The notes below the pieces were generated by a model that saw only the letters and a program-made list of their open reading frames with translations, made no database searches and was not told the DNA's origin. Both the position numbers and the translations under genes were made by a program. From Synanceia verrucosa (taxonomy: Eukaryota; Chordata; Actinopteri; Perciformes; Synanceiidae), in assembly GCA_029721515.1 (NCBI GenBank), contig CM056559.1, forward strand, positions 10,576,501 through 10,640,500: a stretch of 64,000 nt of DNA. Reading direction: 5' to 3'. Numbering within the stretch: the first letter of the stretch is position 1; each line of letters begins with the position of its first letter. Below are positions 50,701-60,600 of the stretch, in pieces.

Positions 50701-53700
50701 TTTCTAAACATGCCACCGTTCAGAACAGAGTCTTGCTGGTTTTATACAGATATAACGGGTCACTACTGGTTCTGATTGCTTATTTTTATGCCATCCCTTT
50801 TTTCTGTAAAGGCAATGAAGGAGGAGTACAGCAGGAATCCCTCCCCCAAACTACTGAAAGACATCCAGGAAGCTAAGAAACACATTCCTCAGCTGCAGGG
50901 TCAGCTTTTCAAGGCCACTGGGGCAACACAGGTACGGGCATTAACCTCTTGAAGAGAAGAGTATTTCTGGCCTACCAGAGAGGAGAAGAGTATTTCTGGC
51001 CTACCAGAGAGGAGAAGAGTGTCTCTGGTCTACCAGAGAGAAGAAAAGTGTCTCTGGTCTACCAAAGAAGAGAAGAGTATCTCTGGTCTACCAGCAACAT
51101 CCAGGCAGCTGGTTTGTGCCGTGTGTTTAGGCATCGCTCCAGACAACCATAAGTCTTAGTCTTATCAGAGGATTAGGCTTTCTCTGTGTGAAACCACTCT
51201 TTTGTGGCTGTGTGACAGCTTATTTTATATATGTATATCTCTCACTGAAACCTGTGTTATATGTCAACATATTTAGTCAAATTTAAAATGCAGAGATTCC
51301 ATTAAAATGCTTATAAATTATTGCCAGTAAATCCTTTTAGCCTTTTTCCGCTAAAATGTGTTTCATCATGGACTTTGCACATCTTGCTCATAAGTTGCTT
51401 GTAATTCACAATAAATGTTTTGATTGCATCAATTCGTAGGAGACTGTTCCAGGTGGTGACGCAGATGATGGTAGCATGTTTGAGACGGAGCACACACAGA
51501 GTTCAGACTTGTCCTGGATCAGCACTCCAGTAAGTTATCTGCACTACAAAACAACAGCATTTATTTCACTTCTCAACTTTTTCAAATCAGTGTTGGTCGC
51601 GTCTGCTAATCAATGGAATAAATTATTTGGAATTTTTGTTCCATCCTATCTTCAGATATCTCGTGGATTTGGGCCTGGATCTCCAGAGACCCTTTACTCA
51701 AGAGAGTCGTACTGCCCCAGCCCAAAGAGTACACCCAGGAACAGCCTCAACTCCTGCCACTCTCCAGAGGCAGAAGATGCCACTGACTTGGTAAACATAC
51801 TGTTACTTATTCACTCCCTTTCCTGCTGTAAACTTGGGATAGAGTGTGCACTAGATGTGTATATGATATATGATATGTTGCATGTTGACAGACAATCTGT
51901 CGGTAAAAGTATACCCCATCAACTGGCTCATAAATGTTCAGATGGAGAACATTTTCATAAAAACATTAATTTCACAATATTTTAACCATATACCACTGTC
52001 TTTTCCCCAGGACTCTCTGTCCCCTACCACAGTCAACAGTCCCTCTTCCTCCCGCCTCGTCTCACAAATTATTGGAGCTGAGGACGACTATTTTGATTCA
52101 GACCAGGAGCAGGTACAGAAGTGTGATGCTGTAAATATAAACTTGTCCTCGCGAGCATGGTCTAACACATCTGGTTTTATTCCAGACAAACGGCCAGTGC
52201 AACAGCTTTAACAGCATAGAGCAGCTCAAGTCTCGTCCCGCCCACCTCGCAGCCTTCCTTCACCATGTCATCTCTCAGTTCGACCCCGCTCCTGTGGTAA
52301 GACCTTCTTCCCTCACACCCTGTAATTTTTTTTTATGTATGAATTTAAAGTTTGTGTTTACAACTCGTAATCCTATGTTCTCAGCTGTGCTACCTCTACG
52401 CTGACTTCTACAAGCAGACCAACTCCAAAGAGACCAGACGGGTGTTCATGGACCTCCACACCTTCTTCATTGACCGTGGAGCAGTGAGTACAGTTTAAGT
52501 TCCCAACACTGAAATATGAGCAAACCTACGGGTCAGACTGTGCAATGTTGCATGTCACCATATTGTTGATGGCAGTAATCACACCAAACACAGCCCCAGC
52601 ATCCGTTTGTTGTCTTATAATCCAAAGCACAAACTCAAATTTGAATTACATTACACACTTGACAGCAAATTGTCTTATAGAGTCATACTTTCAAGGGGAA
52701 ATAAGGTACTGTAGTTGTTACTAATCTGCTGTTACATCATTCACATCAGTTATTGCATGTGATTATGGGTGCCTTGATTTATGATTGGCTCTCAAACAAA
52801 CCTGTGATGTCATTTGTCAGGGTTTTGCTGGTGAACTGCGTGTTCACTCATTTCCTTGTGTTCCAACTTGTTGTTGAACTTTTTTTTATTTTTTTGTTTT
52901 TTTTTTCAGAATTTGAAAGTTGCTGTCCCTGAATCCATCTCCACTGATCTAGGTATGTATCTAGGTATTTCATGCTGTGCTTTTGTATCAATCAGTGTTC
53001 TTCCCAGTGTCCTTTCAAGTGGTCAGTTTTGTTTTTGTTCCGGTCACCGTCTGTTGGCTCACTTCATCCGTTTGGCCATACTCATTATACAGTCCCTGTA
53101 AGCCACCCACACTCTCGTTCAAGGTGTTAAGAAATCAAATGCTCTGATGGTTTGGAAAGTATTGCTTAACCTTAACAGCACATATTTAATGTGTACTTGA
53201 CAAAATCCTGTTAGAGACGGACAGTATGTATTCCCACCGCCTTCAGTGTGTGTGCGCGTGTGTGTGTGTTTGCAGACCGCCGGCGGACAGAACTGATCCC
53301 AGAGGAAATAAACAGACAACATGTTCAAACACTGCAGGACTCTCTGCTGCCCGACATCCAGAAGAACCTTGAGGATTTCAGGTAAACTGATCACCTCTGA
53401 GTTCTCTGGGTCAGTGGGTTCCGATTAATAGCAAAATTTGTTGATAAATGAAATAAGGCATTATCAACCTAACCACAGTGTGTGCTGGCGCATGTAGGCA
53501 GAAACGCAGTATGGGCCTAACAGTGGCTGAAGTAGAGCTGACCAGACTGGACCAAGAGCGAGTCAGAGACCGTGTCACTCTGGAGCGAGAGCGCTCGTAT
53601 GCTGAAAACATCATCACCAAGATAGAGGATATCCTGTGAGTAGCACATGACACAGGCAGTGCATACAGACTTAAACATACTTAAACATTATCAGTCACTC

Positions 53701-56700
53701 AGTTTATCTTCTTTGTGTTGTCATAGGTTAACTACTCAGACCACAGAGGAAGAGAAATGGTAAGTAAACTTATATTGTGAAGCATGTGGTTGAGGTTTGT
53801 GTTTCTGTGTTATCATTGCATTTACAGTCTGTAATATGTCCCACAATCATCTTTTAAAATATGCATTACTTTATTGCACTTTTGACTCTTTTTGATGAAT
53901 TATTTAAACACATCTTGTGCTAAATGAATAATATATGTCAGCGGTAGTCATTTTTCTAAGTAGAATCTTTGATGTTTCGGCCAAGAACACAACATATTGG
54001 TGTCATCCAAGCCCTATTCTACATCCCCCCACCGTTTACAAATAAAACATGCGGGCAGTCTCCTAAAGAAATCATGTAATTTATGCAGCGTGTTTATATT
54101 AAATAATTCAAAAGTGTGACTGATTGAAACAGTCTTGTTTGAAATGCCATATGGTCGCAGCACGCCCCAGATGGTTTGTGTAGAAATTGTACGAGAAGGA
54201 CTGGTGTGACATATGGTGCAAGTCACAATATGGACACTGCAAGTTTTGGCGTCCCGTTGTTATGAATCAAAATGGAATGACTAAGCTGTTGTCACATTTG
54301 TTTTTATTTAGCACTACAATGCAGTATGTCATCTATACATACATGAAGCACCTTGGTGTGAGGGTCAAGGAACCTCGCAGCCTCGAGTCCAAACGGGTCA
54401 GGATCAACTTCCTCCCCAAGATCAAGGTACTTCATTTTACCTTTTGGGACCTTGCTCTTCTCTCACTCCTTTTATCATCTACCTGACATTTCATTTGTTT
54501 TTAATAAATTACAGAAAAGCATAAAGACAGAAAAGGAAGGAGAAGAGAAGGTGAAGAAACCCAGATTTCCCAGCATCCTTGGGCCTCAGCGTCGGCCCAG
54601 CCGTATTGAAGCAGCGTCAGGTGAGTCAGGATGTTTGAATGAGCTGAAATTATGGAGCATTTGTAAACAATGACACCATTTTTCCTCTGTATTCAGTGGG
54701 TAAAGCCTTAGATGGTCGCCCCAGGCCGCAGAAACAGTTGTCTCAGCCAACACTGGGGGCGAGTGATCACATGGAAGCTGGTCGTCTAAGAGGCAGCCAG
54801 TCGAGCGAGGGCTCTGAGCTCACACACTCCATGTCTGTCAACACCTCCTCCCCAAACAGCACCACCTATAGCTCAGACACTAGCCGAGACACTGACATGG
54901 GTGAGCTGTTAACGCGACATATCATTAGAAGAAAAGCACAGAGAGGATGATGGTCTCTAACTTGTTACTTTTGTCTCAGGTGGTACCCCTACCTCAGGCC
55001 CCTCCAGGCTGAGTGACGGCCTTCAGTCCGACCCTCTTGATGGGTTGTCGTACCCTGCTTCGCACTTTGACCTTTACAGCCTGGACCAACTGCAAGAGGA
55101 CGACCGAGAAAGTGACAGGTGCATTTGCTGTTACATCTGCAGCAACTTTTTCTCCCATTAGATAGAGAATAGGTATTTCTAACATTGATTTTGCTGTTAA
55201 TACTTTTGTAGAGCTCACGAGGGAACACCAAAGGCCATAAGAAGGTGAGGATACCTGATCATTTTTCATACTTCAGTTCATCTGAAAATTAAAATAGTGA
55301 CCAGATGAAAAGCTAACTCTCTGTCTTACCCCAGGCTTGAGGGACTGGGAGCAGCTGAAGTCCAGAGTGAAGACGACCAGGGAACAGACTCTGAGCATGA
55401 CCCGTTAAACTGGCAGCAGCTGGTGGGGCCAGAGGTCCTAGCGGGGCTCAGGCCTCATGAAATCAAGAGACAGGAAGTAATCAATGGTGAGGATCAATTC
55501 ATATGACAAAACAATAAGCCCAGATGTATTTTCAGAGAATATCAGACGTTCCCTCACAGTGCACTTAAAAATACCGTCTTATGTAATATGGTGAGAAGAG
55601 AGAGATATGCAGCAACACAGCATCTGCTGGGATCCAACCCAAGCTGCTGTCGAACGTCTATCATGTTGAGCTGTGTAAACGATGCGCCACCTTGATTTAA
55701 CGTCTTGCATCATGTCTGCAGAGCTGTTTTACACAGAACGAGCACATGTGAGGATGCTGAGAGTTTTGGACCACGTTTTTTACCAGAAGCTCTCCAAAGA
55801 GGCCATCCTGCCTGCTACCGACATCAAGAACATCTTCACCAACCTGGACGAGATTCTACAGCTGCACGGTAGACAAAAACACACATCCCAAAAAATCATG
55901 TTTATGCATGACCACATTTGAACCGGAAACAAAACAGCAACTCAAAAGTGAGGTAGTGAGTTATACTTTGAACTTTACTTGAAACTAAATACTATAGCAG
56001 TACACACAGCCCCCCCTGCACTCATAGACACACACACACTTCCATGTTGTATTTTTCATCTTTGTTATCTTTCATACACACTGACTATCCATTGGTTCCT
56101 TTCCTTTGAATTTCAGTTTCAATACTGGAGCAAATGGCAGCCGTGCGGAAGAGAAATGAGTCTTCAGTAATTGATCAGATAGGAGACGACTTGCTCTCCT
56201 GGGTGAGTACAATTCTCAGGCTGAAATTGTATTTCTTCTTTCAAACATTTTCTTATATTGAATAAATTTCAAGATGACTGATGTGGTGGAGAAAAAAAAC
56301 TATTGTGCACAAAGAAATTGAACTGTTGCCCAAAATTGCTTTACAGCAAGAAAAAAAAATGTTGACGTCAGCCATGAGATTGCTTTCTTCAGCCTCAATA
56401 CCATTAATTTTGAAATGACACATCTAGGTGAAAAAAATGGTTATGTACAGTTTAAATATGATAGAGTAGGGGTTAACACAAAATGCCTAAAGCCTATGCC
56501 AAAATCCTGAAAGACAAAACCTTAGACAGGGTACAGCTCTGCCAAGAAATGTAATCACAGTGAAAGCAAATGAGTGGAATGGGAGCCTGTTTCACAGTAA
56601 ATGGTTGTGTCAGTCAGTGCCCCAGATTTGGCTGACATCTCGATATCATGTGTGATGCATTAGATGTGAAGTAGCTGCATATCAGCCAGCAGTACTGTCT

Positions 56701-57574
56701 AAAATGTTTCTATGGGGGATAAGTAGGGTAAACGGTCCCCTGAGGTTTCATGTATTGATCTAGTCTGCATTTAAACGTAAGCTGTCTCTGCTAGGAGGTC
56801 TTAAGCCTGGCCCCCTTCTGGGGGTTGCTGCTCATTGTAGTGGTTAAATACGAGACATTTCCATGGCAACTACTCCTGACCCAGATCGACTGAGTGACTG
56901 ATCACTGTCTCTGTCCGTCTCTGCCCCGTCCCGTCCTGTCTTGGGTTGGGGGATTACAGTTCAGCGGTGGAGAGGAGGAGAAGATCAAGAAGGCAGTGGG
57001 AACGTTCTGCAGCAACCAGCCTTTTGCTCTGGAGATCATCAAGACCAAGCAGAAGAAAGACTCAAGGTTTACTTCATTCGTACAGGTAACTGACAAGAGT
57101 GAAACAAGCTGTTTAATGCAAGAAACTGAGCTGAAATGTCACCTGTGTTTAACCCTAAGCTACGTTTAGTGTCGCTCAGCCACCATGTATTCTTGTTGAG
57201 AGATTTGTTTTTGGCAACAGCTGAAGTTCACCCTTACTGACTTTTTTTTTCTCCATCACTTTGCAGGAGGCAGAGAGTAACAGACTGTGTCGCCGACTTC
57301 AGCTTAAGGACATCATTCCTGTAGAGATGCAGCGGCTCACCAAGTACCCTCTGCTACTAGACAACATCGCTAAGTACACAGGTGCTGTAGTGTTGCCTTA
57401 AAGATCTGACACTTTGAAATCAGCTTATGTGCACACTTATTTCACAGCACAAAGTCCTCGACATAACTAATTATTTAGAACAATTTGTTTGGCATTTTAA
57501 AAACAACACTTCGCTAATCAATCAAAATGATTGAATTCACTTCCTGGTATGACACTAATTGCTGCATAGTATAG

Positions 57575-57612
<38 letters not shown>

Positions 57613-60600
57613 GCGTGTGATCAGTGCGTTCATACAAACCACTTAAGTTTATGCAGGTAAAAAAAAAATGCTGATCTCTGCTTCTCCTGTGTCTCATTCA
57701 CACACTTCAAAGTCTGTTCCACTCAGTCACGAATACTTAGTCAATCACCGTCTCCGTCACAGTGAGAGAAATGTGATCTATTTTTAAGAAAAACAACACT
57801 TTCAAGCCACTATACTCCAATATTGTACATTATTTGAGACTTCTGACTGGACTAGAAATCAATTATGTGTTGTTTTTTAACATCTCTGCATGTGAAGAAT
57901 TTAACTTTACTATCTATCCATCTCTCTCTCAAATCAATTTGATCCTATAATTCAATAGATAAAAAATGGAACACTTGAGGTAGAAGAAAGTGGATAAAAA
58001 TATACCAAATGAAGTCTTAAGCAAGGTTCTGTGTGGCAACATGCCAGTGATGAGTGAATTACGGAGATAAATGGAGAGATGAGTATTTTAATGGTCCTGC
58101 GGCGGCTGTGCACACTTTGGGAAATGTCTCACCCATTATTTGGCCCATCATTTTAGTCCTGGCTGGGGTTTGGGTCTCACACAGAGAGCGCGTGCTAACG
58201 ATAAAGTATAACCAGCTATTACAGGAACATAATGCCCCCCTGCTTCATCATAATTTTAGAGAACGATGATGTGCTAATGGACAGAGGAAATATCAATTTG
58301 CTGGACAGCCCCCTGCAGAACTTAAGGAGCTTGCTTCTTATTTGATGTCATAATATCTTTCAGACAATGCAGTGGAGAAGGACAAAGTGAAACAGGCAGC
58401 TGACTGCTGTAGAAAGATCCTCAATCATGTCAACCAGGCTGTGAAGGAATCTGAGGACAAGCAGGTAGGATTTCTTTTTTTTTTTTAAATCTCCTCTCAA
58501 TTTATTCCATCCCCTAGACTTTTCTCTTCCTCTTCTTTCCCTTCAGCCTCATCCCAAGTCCTTTCTTTTTTTGCTGTACCACAATTTACTTTTTTGTTAC
58601 CTTCTTTGCTCCCCAGGCAGTGTTTTTTTTTAAGAGCACTTACTTACCCCCCTTTTCGTATGTCTTCATTTCTCCTTTTCCTTCCTCCAGAGGTTGGAGG
58701 ACTATCAGAGAAGATTGGACCTCTCCTCTCTAAAGCAGACCGACAACCCCATGATCCTGGAGCTAAAGGTGAGTTATCTTCGTGGCCCTTTTACTTCAGT
58801 TTAAAGCACACTCGCTTGTTGCACACCCACATAAGGCTGTTTGAAATATCTGCTCAGTAGAAAGGTTGTGCCATGTGGAATTGGCTTCATGGACCAGTAG
58901 CAAGCACTTTAAAGCTTTGAATTCATTTTCTACCTCCTTCAGAATCTGGATTTAACCAAGAGAACGATGGTGCACGAGGGACCGCTGTCATGGAAAGTGA
59001 ACAAGGACAAGACTATTGGTTTGTAATCAGTACATTATATCAGTTTGTTGTTAAACTGTAGTATCACTGGCCAAAACAACAAAAAGTTAAATGTATCTCC
59101 TCGTCTCCTTTCAGAGCTGTACACACTCCTTCTGCAGGACATCCTTGTTCTGCTTCAGAAACAAGACGAGCGTCTCATCTTGAAGTGCCACAGTAAAAAC
59201 CTGGCCGGCACCGCAGATACCAAACATATCTTCAGCCCCATCATCAAGCTCAACACCGTGCTGGTGCGCTCTGTAGCCACAGGTCAGTTGACACCACATC
59301 TTTCTTCTTACTACATTTTCACCTGGATCACGTCAAACCAAAGAACAAAAGAACCCCTCACCCCTCATTCAAGCCAGAACAAGGTATTAGGTAGTCTACA
59401 GCTTCATGCATGTGGAGCAAAATTGTGATTAATCTCACCTTGTGTCCTCGCTCTGTCCTGCCAGACAACAAGTCCTTCTTCGTCCTCTCCATGTCAGACA
59501 ACGGAGCCCAGATCTATGAGCTCATGGCGCCGACGGTCTCAGATCAGAGAACGTAAGTCTGCGTACCTTTTGATTGATTAATTGAATTTGTATCGCTCCA
59601 GTGGTTAAATGGGCTAATGACTCTTTTTTTCTTTTGTCACACAAGGTGGCAGCGTCTAATCACCCAGAGAGCCGACGCTATGAAAGTCAAACCTCACAGC
59701 GTCATACCGTTACCTCAGACTGAGTACGTCGTATTCTCGTCTTTCTAATTCAATCTGATCAGACGGCTTGAGCTTGTTAATAACGTGAGATGTTGCTTGT
59801 GTTTCAGTGGGGAGAGAGACGGCGTGGAGATCATCACAGTAGGCGTTTCCAGGCTGAGTCGAGACCCAGACCGCACATCCACCGGCAGCACCCAGTCCAC
59901 AGGTAGCGAGCTGCACGTTACCTGGTTCTTACCAAGATGAAAAAACTTAGACATGTTAGATAATTTATCTTGTTTTAACATTTAATTTTTTGTTCAACTT
60001 TACACTTTAATCTTAACTCAAACACAACACATTTTTTGCCACAAATAGGCAAGAAATCTTAAAATGAGGTATATGTGTCATCTGTCCCCCAAAGTCTCAT
60101 CAAATAAATCCTGTTTTAAGATTCATGAACAAACTCACATTGCTTGATTCAAGAGTCACACAAAAAACATCTGCAAGTATTTTCTGCTTGTATTTAGTGT
60201 ATTTCATATATTTTGGGATAAAAAGTGACATTTTAAGTAATTTCATCTTAAAATCAGCATTTTCTGATTACTTACTGCATATATTTATTATATTTCGCTT
60301 TCTGTGGGGCTGTAAAAAGTTTTTTGTTTAATTATCTTAAGGGGGTGGCTGTAGATTTGATTCCCCCTCCTGCTCTCTGCTGCCTAAGTGTCTCTGAGCC
60401 AGACACTGAACGCTGCTGTTCCCCAGGTGCTCCCCACTGTTCCCTGAGGGATGGTTCAGTGGACAGATTTTGTGGATATGACGAAAAAAGCTGATTATTA
60501 TGACTATTAAAACCTGTATTTTGCTTATTTCTGCTTATTTTAAGCCTTCTTAATGCATCTTATTTCTAGATTTAACAATCTTAATTTGAGAAATCTTGCA

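Noticed and set aside
50950..51095. CRISPR-like regular repeat (29-bp unit)
   Set aside because: Units are directly adjacent with no spacers and lie in a vertebrate intron. It is a minisatellite.
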